IMG/VR virus record: IMGVR_UViG_3300037042_000140
Coordinates: 1-25,131 of that record
Length of the DNA: 25,131 nucleotides
From: a virus
Strand: one strand, 5' to 3'
Both the position numbers and the translations under genes were made by a program. Below, piece after piece: positions 7,623-15,738 of this stretch. Below the pieces are notes generated by a model. That model ran no database searches and had not been told where the DNA came from. It worked only from the letters and a program-made list of their open reading frames with translations. The first letter of the stretch is position 1, and the number at the start of each line of letters is the position of its first letter.

Positions 7623-10529
7623 TTAACTCATTGATAACTTGTTTATTTTCTCTTCAAGTTCCTTTATCTTATTCTCTAGGTATGCTATTTTAAGAGTGTG
7701 CACATCTGAATAGTTCAACGTCAGTCTTTCTTCACCATCAACTAGTTCAGGAAGTATTTCTTTTACTTGTTGAGCAGAGTAACCATATCTAATCTTACCT
7801 TGTTCATCATCAATGAATGTGTATTTAATTACATTTACATTTAGTAAAATATTAGGATTAGTTTCCAACACATTCTTAAATCTAATATCAGAAGATTCAA
7901 AGAAAGCAGTGGCAGTCATGTTACCAGAATTAACAGTTATGTTATTTCCTGACTGAGACATTGAACTGTTACCTATTGCTGTAGCACTTGTAAACTTAGC
8001 TATGTAGTTTGTTGTACCACTTATTGAACCTGCACTACTTGTACCTGAACTTCCAGCTGTACCAGAAGTACCTGAACTTCCAGCTGCCCCAGTACCACCA
8101 TTAGCTCCAGATGTTCCGCTTGTTCCTCTTATACCTGAGGTTCCAGAAGAACCTGCAGCACCTGTTGCACCAGTGGCACCATTAGCACCATTAGCACCTG
8201 ATGTACCACTTGTTCCTTTGGTACCAGAAGTACCAGAACTACCAGCTATACCAGATGTACCAGAACTACCAACTCCTCCATTTACACCACTTGTTCCACT
8301 TGAACCAGTGCCACCATTTGCACCAGATGTTCCTGAGGTACCTGAACTTCCTGATGAACCAGATGTACCTGAGCTACCACTTGTTCCTGATGATCCAGAT
8401 GTACCAGAGCTTCCTGAAGAACCAGAACTACCATTTGTTCCTGATGTACCAGATGAACCAGAACTACCACTTGTTCCTGAAGAGCCAGATGTTCCTGAAC
8501 TACCACTGGTTCCTGATGAACCTGATGTTCCACTAGATCCTGAACTACCATTTGTACCTGAAGTTCCAGAACTTCCTGATGAACCAGATGTACCAGAAGA
8601 ACCAGTTGTACCTGATGTGCCACTTGAACCACTAGTTCCAGTTGTTCCACTAGAACCATTAGTACCACTGCTTCCGCTAGTTCCACTAGTTCCATTAGAA
8701 CCATGAGTTCCAGATGTTCCATTAGTTCCACTACTTGCAGAAGTACCAGAACTACCGCTCGAACCAGATGTTCCATTAGTTCCTGATGTACCAGAGGAAC
8801 CAGATGAGCCTGCTGTACCTGAACTTCCTGCAGTACCAGAACTACCAGATGAACCAGACGATCCACTAGTAGCGCTTGTTCCAGAACTACCAGAAGTGCC
8901 TGAAGTTCCAGAAGAACCAGATGTACCACTTGATCCTGATGAACCACTAGATCCTGCAGTACCAGATGTACCAGAGGAGCCTGATGTACCACTTGAACCA
9001 GATGATCCAGCAGTGCCAGATGTACCAGAAGATCCAGAGGTTCCAGAGCTTCCTGCAGTACCTGAGCTACCAGAAGAACCAGAGGTTCCACTTGTACCAG
9101 ATGTTCCGCTTGTAGCAGAAGTACCAGAAGTTCCGTTTATTCCTGAAGTTCCTGAACTAGCACTTGTACCAGCTGTACCTGAAGATCCAGAGCTACCACT
9201 AGTTCCAGTTGTTCCTGATGAACCACTACTTCCAGATGTTCCGCTGCTACCTGCTGTTCCAGAGGAACCAGCAGTACCTGAGCTTCCATTAGTTCCTGAT
9301 GTGCCAGAAGTTGCACTACTACCAGATGTTCCTGCGGTACCATTACCACCAGAAGCACCTGCCAGATTTATTGTCCAGCTTGAATATGTTCCACTACCAG
9401 TGAATATTCCATTAGATGTTACATCTAATTGTCCTGTTGCTGGATTATATGCGGTTACTGTAGCTTCAAAGTTATTACTTCCATTGTAAGCAACGATAAC
9501 AACCTGGGCTATTGTATATGAAAGACCTGTATCAGTTGTAATGATGTAGGTTTGTCCTGCTCCAGTGGGAATTGTTAAGTTTGTAGAGGAAGTTCCAGTA
9601 TAATCTGCTGATGATCCAGAAGATCCTGATGTACCAGAAGTTGCAGATGTGCCAGAAGAACCAGAAGATGCAGATGTTCCAGAGGAGCCACTTGTACCTG
9701 AAGTACCAGAGGAACCTGAACTACCAGATGTTCCTGATGTTCCAGATGATCCAGAGCTTCCAGATGTGGCAGATGTTCCGCTTGAACCAGACGTGCCTGA
9801 GGAACCAGAAGAACCAGAAGTTGCTGACGTACCACTAGAACCAGAAGTTCCTGAGCTACCGTCAGTTCCTGAACTACCAGATGTACCTGAAGTACCTGTT
9901 GTACCAGAGCTACCACTTGTTCCAGATGATCCAGAAGATCCTGCTGTTCCGCTTGTTCCACTACTTCCAGAAGTACCGCTAGAACCACTAGTGCCAGAAG
10001 TACCAGAACTTCCATCACTACCACTACTTCCACTTGTACCTGATGTCCCACTAGAACCAGAGGTCCCAGAAGATCCCCTTGTACCAGAAGAACCAGACGT
10101 ACCGTTAGATCCATTTACACCAGATGTTCCACCAGTTCCACTACTACCACTAGATCCAGATGTACCAGATGATCCATCAGTTCCACTAGAACCAGACGTA
10201 CCTTTGGTACCACTAGATCCAGAAGTAGCAGAACTACCTGAACTTCCAGAGCTACCAGAAGAACCAGATGTACCAGAACTTCCACTAATTCCAGAGGTGC
10301 CATTTGCACCTGATGTACCAGAAGTTCCGTTTTTTCCACTACTACCACTACTACCTGCAGTTCCTGAGGAACCTTTTATCTCACAGATTTTTTCATCTAG
10401 TTTTTCAATGACTACAGTGAGTGTATCACAGGTTTGAACTCCCGTGCAAGGGAGATTGGGCCCGTCATACTTTATTTTATTAGAACCAGTGAGTTCAGGA
10501 TTACAAGGATCACAATTATGTTTGTGCAT
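7623..10529 (-). CDS. Collagen-like tail fibre with C-terminal S74 self-cleaving chaperone
   Basis: A 968-residue fibre, probably a trimer used for host adhesion. In order: N-terminal anchor (1-50; YDGPNLPCTGVQTCDTL at 21-37) shared with the neighbouring collar fibre; Gly-X-Y repeats at about 54-307 made almost only of G, S, T, A and N, with no proline; a globular beta-rich insert at about 308-390 (QVVIVAYNGSNNFEATV; ATGQLDV; GSGTYSSWTINLAG); a second Gly-X-Y tract to about 832; a linker; and an intramolecular chaperone at about 880-968. The chaperone has SDIRFK (S880, K885), matching the Ser-Lys pair that cleaves S74 chaperones off trimeric fibres, and ends in a coiled coil (LENKIKELEEKINKL). 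Cleavage before S880 would leave a mature fibre of about 879 residues. Confidence 0.85.
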   Translation of the reverse strand: MHKHNCDPCNPELTGSNKIKYDGPNLPCTGVQTCDTLTVVIEKLDEKICEIKGSSGTAGSSGSSGKNGTSGTSGANGTSGISGSSGTSGSSGSSGSSGSSATSGSSGTKGTSGSSGTDGSSGTSGSSGSSGTGGTSGVNGSNGTSGSSGTRGSSGTSGSSGTSGTSGSSGSDGSSGTSGTSGSSGTSGSSGTSGTAGSSGSSGTSGSSGTTGTSGTSGSSGTDGSSGTSGSSGTSATSGSSGSSGTSGSSGTSATSGSSGSSGTSGTSGSSGSSGTSGTSGSSGTSASSGSSGTSATSGTSGSSGSSADYTGTSSTNLTIPTGAGQTYIITTDTGLSYTIAQVVIVAYNGSNNFEATVTAYNPATGQLDVTSNGIFTGSGTYSSWTINLAGASGGNGTAGTSGSSATSGTSGTNGSSGTAGSSGTAGSSGTSGSSGSSGTTGTSGSSGSSGTAGTSASSGTSGINGTSGTSATSGTSGTSGTSGSSGSSGTAGSSGTSGSSGTSGTAGSSGSSGTSGSSGTSGTAGSSGSSGSSGTSGSSGTSGTSGSSGTSATSGSSGSSGSSGTAGSSGTAGSSGSSGTSGTNGTSGSSGSSGTSASSGTNGTSGTHGSNGTSGTSGSSGTNGSSGTTGTSGSSGTSGTTGSSGTSGSSGSSGTSGTNGSSGSSGTSGSSGTSGSSGTSGSSGTSGSSGSSGTSGTNGSSGSSGSSGTSGSSGTSGSSGTSGSSGSSGTSGTSGANGGTGSSGTSGVNGGVGSSGTSGIAGSSGTSGTKGTSGTSGANGANGATGATGAAGSSGTSGIRGTSGTSGANGGTGAAGSSGTSGTAGSSGTSSAGSISGTTNYIAKFTSATAIGNSSMSQSGNNITVNSGNMTATAFFESSDIRFKNVLETNPNILLNVNVIKYTFIDDEQGKIRYGYSAQQVKEILPELVDGEERLTLNYSDVHTLKIAYLENKIKELEEKINKLSMS
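8034..9359 (-). repeat. Second Gly-X-Y coding repeat tract of the fibre
   Basis: About 1.3 kb of imperfect 9-nt-scale repeats encoding GTS/GSS/GTA/GTN triplets (residues about 391-832). Near its 3' end the tract includes GAN, GAT and GGT triplets. The degenerate codon use makes the DNA copies differ, but the tract is long enough to allow slippage or recombination. Confidence 0.8.
9609..10370 (-). repeat. First Gly-X-Y coding repeat tract of the fibre
   Basis: About 0.76 kb encoding Gly-Ser/Thr-Ser triplets (residues about 54-307), separated from the second tract by the globular insert. Same composition and period as the second tract, suggesting expansion from one ancestral repeat. Confidence 0.8.
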
Positions 10530-10541
10530 TAGTTTTTTACA

Positions 10542-11639
10542 TTAAGGAATGTACATTATGTAGTAACATCCAAGACCAGGTTGAATATTAGGATGGGACA
10601 ATCCACCTCCTGCAGAACCAATCGAAACACTTACAGACACACCTGTGCTTGCTGAGTTTGTAGTTGCAGAAGAACTTTTTGTACCAGCTTGATTCATGTA
10701 ATCAGCAACCGCTCCTGGCTCATCTGGATCAGAAAATCCAGGTGCGTACGCAAGAGTGTGTGTATGTCCAGGATCAGTTACAGAAGCTGAAGCTGAATGA
10801 GAGTGTGAAGGGATTTGATTAGTAGTGAGAGTGATTGCGTTAGCACCTTGTGTTCCAAGAAGAACATAGTTAGGATTACCAGACACTGCAGGATCAACTG
10901 CAGGGTTCATAGCTCCACCACCCATACCTGTTGTAACACCAACTGGTACACGTCCTCTTTTATCAGGAGTACCATTTAGACCGTTACACAAATATATTTT
11001 TTCCCAGTCACCAATACCAGCACCTGTACCATCAAATTTACCTGCTAAATTATCATAAAACTCCACTGCTACATAAGGTATCATTTTATTGTAATACTTA
11101 GTATTAGTTCCAATACTAGCTAAATAGGCAGAAATAAGAGAATTGAGATCTGCAAGCTTTACATAGTTAGTGTTAACATTTAGAGCAAGAGCATCAAGTT
11201 CAACCTCTAAGCCACAAATCTTATTGATAGCTGCCTGAAGGATGGCATGTGTTCCAGAAGAACTAGTTACACCAGTGAGACATCCTACAGTGTAAGGTCC
11301 TTCCAATGCAGCAATATCAGCTTCTACAGCAGTGAGTCTTGTATCAAGCTCACATATTGCCTTTATTAAAGCGTTAATAACATTAGGAAGAGTAAGATCT
11401 TCACATTCAACTAGGTTTTTATTTACAATTTCACATATAATAAGAGGGTCAATAGTAAGGACAATACCCTCACCATTTAACGTAGATGTAAGAAATGTAA
11501 TCAATGCTTGCTCTACATATGAAAGAGAATCACCAGTTTGGATTCCCAAAACTGGAACATCTACACCCGTATATCTAACGCATTGATCTGATACAGTTTC
11601 TGCACAGCCATTAAAGCAATTTGAACAAATGTTGGACAT
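10542..11639 (-). CDS. Tail collar-domain fibre / receptor-binding candidate
   Basis: A 365-residue protein with a phage tail-collar C-terminal half: DWEKIYLCNGLNGTPDKRGR at 211-230, IPSHSHS (H279, H281), PGHTHT (H292, H294) and the ending HPNIQPGLGCYYIMYIP. The HxH pairs resemble metal-coordinating His motifs in trimeric short tail fibres. The N-terminus is Cys-rich (CSNCFNGC) and carries YTGVDVPVLGIQTGDSL at 23-39, an anchor shared with the collagen-like fibre. Residues 60-175 are helical and probably trimerise. It starts directly after the 88-residue gene behind an AATAAATG leader, 12 nt upstream of the next fibre. The role in host binding is inferred. Confidence 0.8.
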   Translation of the reverse strand: MSNICSNCFNGCAETVSDQCVRYTGVDVPVLGIQTGDSLSYVEQALITFLTSTLNGEGIVLTIDPLIICEIVNKNLVECEDLTLPNVINALIKAICELDTRLTAVEADIAALEGPYTVGCLTGVTSSSGTHAILQAAINKICGLEVELDALALNVNTNYVKLADLNSLISAYLASIGTNTKYYNKMIPYVAVEFYDNLAGKFDGTGAGIGDWEKIYLCNGLNGTPDKRGRVPVGVTTGMGGGAMNPAVDPAVSGNPNYVLLGTQGANAITLTTNQIPSHSHSASASVTDPGHTHTLAYAPGFSDPDEPGAVADYMNQAGTKSSSATTNSASTGVSVSVSIGSAGGGLSHPNIQPGLGCYYIMYIP

Positions 11640-11906
11640 TTATTTATATTTTAAAAGTTTAACTCTGCTTGCGATCATATTCACTGTGAACTCAGCAGCA
11701 TAATCGGGGTTACAATACTTATAGGTGAGGATTCTCCTATAGTTTAAAAGATCTAAAATTGCTCCACCAGGTACAGGTTGGTTTAAAATAAACACAACAT
11801 TGTTGTACAAATTGTTAGCTAGCTCAGCCATTCTACAATCTATTTCTGCAATTAAAGCAGGAATGCTTGCGCACTCTGGACAATGTGTAAGTCTAGGTAA
11901 TAACAT
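11640..11906 (-). CDS. Conserved 88-residue protein, unknown function
   Basis: Starts MLLPRLTHCPECASIPALIA. It has an N-terminal CPEC motif and two further Cys (about 24 and 65), and is mostly helical by eye. It overlaps the end of the 41-residue Cys-rich gene by 14 nt, and its stop touches the start of the collar fibre gene, so all three are probably made together. Position suggests a fibre-attachment or assembly accessory protein, but no function can be assigned from the sequence. Confidence 0.65.
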   Translation of the reverse strand: MLLPRLTHCPECASIPALIAEIDCRMAELANNLYNNVVFILNQPVPGGAILDLLNYRRILTYKYCNPDYAAEFTVNMIASRVKLLKYK

Positions 11907-12018
11907 TTTTTATAAAGTTTTTTACTCTTTTAACAGCAGCATTACAAGCTGCGCAAAGACCATTAATTAATTGACATCCACATCCTACATTAGCTCCACA
12001 GTTTCTACACTTTGCCAT
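11893..12018 (-). CDS. Small Cys-rich (zinc-ribbon-like) protein, 41 residues
   Basis: ATG at 12018, TAG at 11895-11893. The sequence starts MAKCRNCGANVGCGCQLING and continues LCAACN, then a basic helix (AAVKRVKNFIKNVI). The CxxC...CxC...CxxC arrangement (C4, C7, C13, C15, C22, C25) suggests a bound zinc ion. It begins one base after the upstream stop (TAATATG) and overlaps the next gene by 14 nt, leaving no gap in the operon, which supports it as a real gene despite its size. Function unknown; a small assembly factor is a guess. Confidence 0.7.
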   Translation of the reverse strand: MAKCRNCGANVGCGCQLINGLCAACNAAVKRVKNFIKNVIT

Positions 12019-12019
12019 A

Positions 12020-12583
12020 TTAGTAAAAGTTTATAACGTAATTATTTCCAGAACATCCACAATTATTTTTAAGGAAATTGTCAAGCATAATGTTTGCTTG
12101 ATTATAAAGTCTCATGGATACATCGATAGCACAATTGTTAGCAGCGGCAATAGATCCTTGAATAAAGAAATAGATAGAGGTGAGAGTCACCTTTGATTGT
12201 GTTCTAATAGCTCTATCACATTCCATCATATCAAGCTTCATAAATGCATTATCAAACTTTTCTTGAAGTCTGTCAACACGCACAATAGACCTTTCTACAA
12301 AGTTTAAATATGCAGGTGCTACAGAATATTTCAAACGGTATACACCGTCAGGAAGTGGTTCGTACACTCCTACAGGACTTATACCTAGGTTTGATGTTGT
12401 AAATATATTGAAGTCATTAACGCTGAATGGTTTAACCACTGTACCAAAACCAGGAACATCAATTTCAATGGTTGCTCCAGAAACAACAGGAGGATCTGTA
12501 GGATAGACAGATGCATCAGCAACACCTAGTGTTTGTACATTATATGTAGGGATTACTAATATGTCTAATTTTAAAGCTGGCAT
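12020..12583 (-). CDS. Conserved crAss-like structural protein, 187 residues
   Basis: The N-terminal half is beta-rich (LDILVIPTYNVQTLGVAD... up to the PLPDGVYRLKY segment at about 97-107), resembling a small virion beta-domain. The C-terminal half is helical: RVDRLQEKFDNAFMKLDMM, then IYFFIQGSIAAANNCAIDV, ending in NNCGCSGNNYVINFY. The overall pattern matches a protein I have seen repeated in crAss-like genomes just before the fibre genes. A tail-hub or fibre-adaptor role would fit its place between the head and fibre genes. It follows a terminator-like hairpin; its leader is TTATTTATTTAGAACAAC. Confidence 0.65.
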   Translation of the reverse strand: MPALKLDILVIPTYNVQTLGVADASVYPTDPPVVSGATIEIDVPGFGTVVKPFSVNDFNIFTTSNLGISPVGVYEPLPDGVYRLKYSVAPAYLNFVERSIVRVDRLQEKFDNAFMKLDMMECDRAIRTQSKVTLTSIYFFIQGSIAAANNCAIDVSMRLYNQANIMLDNFLKNNCGCSGNNYVINFY

Positions 12584-12599
12584 GTTGTTCTAAATAAAT

Positions 12600-12638
12600 A
12601 AGCCAGAGGATTGAGTGTTATCCTCTCACCTCTGGCTT
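12600..12638 (-). terminator. Terminator-like hairpin between head and tail/fibre genes
   Basis: AAGCCAGAGG (12600-12609) pairs perfectly with CCTCTGGCTT (12629-12638), and on the minus strand TATTTATTTAG follows. A 10-bp stem followed by a broken T-run suggests a partial or leaky terminator after the 390-residue gene. The loop holds a competing 7-bp pairing (AGAGGAT 12605-12611 with ATCCTCT 12620-12626). Confidence 0.6.
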
Positions 12639-12673
12639 AGGTTATATAATGTTTGTATATCTCTACCTACCTA

Positions 12674-13846
12674 TTACGGAATCAAAGTTGTAGTGGTAGA
12701 AGTAGAAGGCCATATAGTGGTGGTTGTTGATGTAGTGGTTACACATGGTAAGTTATCAGCACTTACAGCACCCAAACCAGCAACAAGAACAGTCTCAATA
12801 GCAGTAGCTATTGCACTACCACTTTCAGCAGCGATAATTACAGTGCTATCTTCATAGATATAATCACCCCACTGATAAGCAGATTTGTCGAGTTCATTGA
12901 ACTTAATGTAGTAAGTGTCATAGCTAGTGCCATCGCTTACCCATGATTCAAAGTTCTCGTTGTAACCACCCATCCTATAGAGATGCTTCAAGTAACCAGC
13001 TTGGTAGCTGTAGAAGTTCTTTTCCAATTGTGCAATCTCAGCAGAAGTACCTACAGCATAAGAAGAACGCTGTATAATCACTGGATCAGCAACAACGTTA
13101 CAAGCATCTGCTACAATAAAGTCAGCAGTGGTTGCAGGTCCACTGTACACGAATGTACGGAACCACATTCTGTCATATTCAAAAGGAAACGCTGCAACAT
13201 CACAAGGCTGACCATATTTAGTCAATGGTTTACCAGTGATACGCAAGAATGCGTCTTGATCGTTACCAATCCTTTGGAATTGATAGAAGTCAGAGAAGGT
13301 AATGTTGTCTGGGTTGTTACCAGGAGCCTGAAGATTGAAGTGATAAATGATATCATCAATCAAGGCAGGGATGTCAACCAAGCTACAAGGATCACCACCA
13401 CAATCGCAACAAGGTGCGTTTACAGTGATTGAACGAGTGAAGCCATTGAAATACAATGTATCCAAATAGCTAGAGTGAGCACGCAAAGTGATAGTAACGA
13501 TGTCACCACACTGTACGTTCCAGTTAACCACATCTGTAACTTGAGTTACAGGAGTAGGACAACCAGCCACTTTATACCATTCAGTTACGTTGCTGTTGCA
13601 ACCAGATCCTGAAGGACAGCCTTTAATCTTATCAGAACGCTTAGAGCCTTGCAGATAAGTGTTAGTACGGCCCTGCGCAATATAAAAGTAAGGAGCAGCT
13701 GCGATGTTTGCAGCTGTAGCCAAAGTGTAGTCATTTCTGAAAATGCCCACTTGGCCAGCGCTCAAATTTTGCGTAGATCCAGAACTAGGGAGCGCAGATT
13801 GCCCTACTGGTACTACGAAGAGCGTAGTTAATGAAAAATCAGCCAT
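12674..13846 (-). CDS. Virion structural protein with Thr-rich tail (auxiliary capsid candidate)
   Basis: A 390-residue protein. It starts MADFSLTTLFVVPVGQSALP and is beta-rich, with Cys at 77, 83, 96, 113, 146, 147, 149 and 154 (including PCCDCGGDPC). The last 25 residues are low-complexity Thr (TTTSTTTTIWPSTSTTTT). It lies three genes after the capsid protein; in crAss-like phages an auxiliary capsid protein is found a few genes after the capsid gene, so decoration of the capsid is a reasonable guess, with a head fibre as the alternative. Translation starts behind an AAAATAAAGCAAA leader. Confidence 0.6.
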   Translation of the reverse strand: MADFSLTTLFVVPVGQSALPSSGSTQNLSAGQVGIFRNDYTLATAANIAAAPYFYIAQGRTNTYLQGSKRSDKIKGCPSGSGCNSNVTEWYKVAGCPTPVTQVTDVVNWNVQCGDIVTITLRAHSSYLDTLYFNGFTRSITVNAPCCDCGGDPCSLVDIPALIDDIIYHFNLQAPGNNPDNITFSDFYQFQRIGNDQDAFLRITGKPLTKYGQPCDVAAFPFEYDRMWFRTFVYSGPATTADFIVADACNVVADPVIIQRSSYAVGTSAEIAQLEKNFYSYQAGYLKHLYRMGGYNENFESWVSDGTSYDTYYIKFNELDKSAYQWGDYIYEDSTVIIAAESGSAIATAIETVLVAGLGAVSADNLPCVTTTSTTTTIWPSTSTTTTLIP

Positions 13847-13874
13847 TTTGCTTTATTTTAAATGATTAAAAAAC

Positions 13875-14606
13875 TTATTCGTTCGTCTGTATTCTGAACT
13901 GTGCGCTTTGGACAGCAGCAGCGTTCTCTGTATACATGGCGAGGTTTTGTACTGTTAAGTCTAAAAGCTCATCCTCTAGATAGAGCTCAAGCTCACAGTC
14001 TTGGTCAAATGATGGTTCACCGTCTAACATAATGTATCCAGTCTTGTTAATGTACAAAGGATATCTCATGTAGGACATATAAATCTTACTTGGAGTGAAT
14101 GTACCATCTGTGAAGATGGATATTTCATCTGTAGAAAGGAAGTTAAATGTCTCTTGGTACTCAAAAGAAGGCCTGTAGTGATCGTTATTCAGGATGAACT
14201 GAAGGTCACCGTGTTTAGCCAAGTCTCTGTTAATCCAGATCTTTCTATCCTTGCACACCCCTTTGTCAGCCAGTATATATGCATCTATGTAGAACATATA
14301 CTTAGGAACAAGGAGATGTAGATTAGCAAACCATTGATGTAGTTCTTCGTTCCTGAGAGTGAGATCAAGAGGTTGATTGTTATAGGTTACGACTAAGCTT
14401 TGTAGGTCCTCATAACGCTTCTTAAAAGCGTCAAGTCCCATACCACTCACTACACTAAAACCATCAACCTTTTGTTTTATCAGCTTTATCTGAGCCTCAT
14501 TGAGGGCCAGAATCTTATCTTCTAAGTTTATCTGCTGGTGAATATTTGTTGATAGTTTATTTAGTTTTTGGTCTATCTTGTATAATAAACTATCTACTGG
14601 TATCAT
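13875..14606 (-). CDS. Conserved head-tail protein, 243 residues
   Basis: The ATG overlaps the upstream stop as ATGA, so the two are translationally coupled. Residues 1-70 form a long heptad-like helix (SLLYKIDQKLNKLSTNI; EDKILALNEAQIKLIKQKV). The C-terminus has MRYPLYINKTGYIMLDG, a Cys-Glu-Leu segment, then a helix with LTVQNLAMYTENAAAVQSA. The acidic helix plus hydrophobic end recalls adaptor or connector proteins, and the position after the head genes agrees. I do not recognise a named family. Confidence 0.6.
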   Translation of the reverse strand: MIPVDSLLYKIDQKLNKLSTNIHQQINLEDKILALNEAQIKLIKQKVDGFSVVSGMGLDAFKKRYEDLQSLVVTYNNQPLDLTLRNEELHQWFANLHLLVPKYMFYIDAYILADKGVCKDRKIWINRDLAKHGDLQFILNNDHYRPSFEYQETFNFLSTDEISIFTDGTFTPSKIYMSYMRYPLYINKTGYIMLDGEPSFDQDCELELYLEDELLDLTVQNLAMYTENAAAVQSAQFRIQTNE

Positions 14607-15571
14607 ACTGCAGCTAATTTCTTAGTTTTCAGCTTACCTTCGAGAGTCAAGAGTAAGTCTTGATTGTCATCATCAGCAAGCAATTTAATTAAATCATCTT
14701 CATCCTTAGCTATTTCAAACTCACCTTCATAAATTTTACCATTAGGTCTAGACCTGTATATTGAATGAGTGAGAGCTTGCTTCACTAAGTCTTTGATATG
14801 GAGTAAGTTATCCTTCATGTCTGCAAAGCGTGTAAACACTTCAACAGGATTAAGGCCCTGATACTTACCGTTTTTAAATTCGGTTTGTTTAAGGACATTG
14901 TCTACAAGGTTGTAAACTGCTTCCTCTTTAGTATCATCTGTTACAGGTAGTCCCAACAATCTTGCCACTTTTCTTTTTCTCTCAGGAGTCATAGTATCAA
15001 ACTTGACAATAGCCTTGTTGATTAGTTGCTTTTTCTTGAACATCACTGCGTTTTCAATATCCTCGTCAGCCACATAAAATTGTATGTCTGCAGGAAACTC
15101 ACCACGCTCCCAAGCTTGATAACTGGAAGCAATTGTTGGATGAACACGCAACCAAGAAAATGCTAGTTCCTGAAAAGGAAGAGAAAGATCAAAGTAGTTA
15201 TCACCATCTAGAAGCTTTACAGGTTGAACATGTAAAGAATCATCGTTAGAGGTGGATAATCCATAGTTCCAAAACTGTGAACGAGAACCTAAGTCAACAT
15301 CACCAAGTGCAGATTGTAGCTTTTCTTTTAGAGCTGTTACACGTTCAATCTCCATTTCTCTTTCTAGAGGATCAGAGATTCTACGAATGTAAGCAGCATT
15401 AGCATCAAGTCCTGTTCTGTATTGACCATCAAGTTCCTTGTAAGGATACTTAAATACCCCTGTTCCAGGGATACGTGTAAGCCCTCTTAGTGAAAGACCA
15501 CCTTGCATTGTCTGAAGTTGTGAGTTTTGATACTCTTTCTTAATAGTTGAGATTTTACCTAACTTACCCAT
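14603..15571 (-). CDS. Conserved crAss-like protein after the capsid gene, 322 residues
   Basis: I place the start at the ATG at 15571, because the 16 nt AATAAACTACATATGG there is identical to the start region of the scaffold gene. An upstream GTG at 15637 would add 22 residues of poor appearance, starting inside a folded intergenic region. The protein has an N-terminal YRTGLDANAAYIRRISDPLE segment, then a central region with FDLSLPFQELAFSWLRVHP, a helical patch with MTPERKRKVARLLGLP, and an acidic C-terminus ending in Lys (LKTKKLAAV). It is coupled to the next gene by ATGA. Function unknown; the setting suggests head or connector assembly. Confidence 0.65.
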   Translation of the reverse strand: MGKLGKISTIKKEYQNSQLQTMQGGLSLRGLTRIPGTGVFKYPYKELDGQYRTGLDANAAYIRRISDPLEREMEIERVTALKEKLQSALGDVDLGSRSQFWNYGLSTSNDDSLHVQPVKLLDGDNYFDLSLPFQELAFSWLRVHPTIASSYQAWERGEFPADIQFYVADEDIENAVMFKKKQLINKAIVKFDTMTPERKRKVARLLGLPVTDDTKEEAVYNLVDNVLKQTEFKNGKYQGLNPVEVFTRFADMKDNLLHIKDLVKQALTHSIYRSRPNGKIYEGEFEIAKDEDDLIKLLADDDNQDLLLTLEGKLKTKKLAAV

Positions 15572-15590
15572 ATGTAGTTTATTTATTTGG
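15568..15590 (-). promoter_or_regulatory. A-rich translation leader shared with scaffold gene
   Basis: CCAAATAAATAAACTACAT precedes ATGG. The last 16 nt are identical to the scaffold leader at 18604-18627. No Shine-Dalgarno site is present; A-rich leaders of this kind are usual for Bacteroidota translation initiation. The shared leader decides the start of the 322-residue gene. Confidence 0.6.
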
Positions 15591-15660
15591 TTTATTTGCA
15601 GAGTGGTCCCATTGAAAGGAATGCGATTGGGAGACACCCCAGTCCATCACTCTGTAGTTT

Positions 15661-15738
15661 GAGAAGAGCTCCCCCACTCTGAAAGTGGGGGGCAATCTCT
15701 TCTCGGTATTTGTGGTCTAAGGATGCGTTATCCTTAGA
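15661..15738 (-). other. Folded RNA element after the major capsid gene
   Basis: Two hairpins directly follow the capsid stop. The first (15716-15738) is a 9-bp stem with a 5-nt loop. The second (15661-15704) is nested: GAGAAGAG pairs with CTCTTCTC outside, and CCCCCACT pairs with AGTGGGGG inside around a 5-nt loop. The G/C runs stand out in AT-rich DNA. Neither stem is followed by a T-run, so classical termination is unlikely; mRNA 3'-end protection or partial attenuation is more plausible. The rest of the gap (15591-15660) holds no gene. Confidence 0.65.

Noticed and set aside
7596-7624. Plus-strand hairpin CCTGT...ACAGG followed by ATTTTTT, which would be a terminator in the opposite direction.
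   Set aside because: Only about 5 bp with a 12-nt loop, and no plus-strand gene exists to be ended. The T-run lies next to the fibre stop codon.
8173-10437. Long open plus-strand frames opposite the fibre gene that would encode Pro-x-x repeats (8173-8706, 8896-9489, 9649-10437).
   Set aside because: They are a by-product of the Gly-X-Y tract. In this antisense register, the first two bases of each antisense codon are the complement of sense codon positions 2 and 1. Codons for Gly, Ser, Thr, Ala and Asn rarely give TA or TG there, so stops are largely absent. The frames have no leader or promoter.
15572-15637. GTG start at 15637 for the 322-residue gene.
   Set aside because: The added 22 residues come from intergenic DNA, and the ATG at 15571 carries a leader shared with the scaffold gene.
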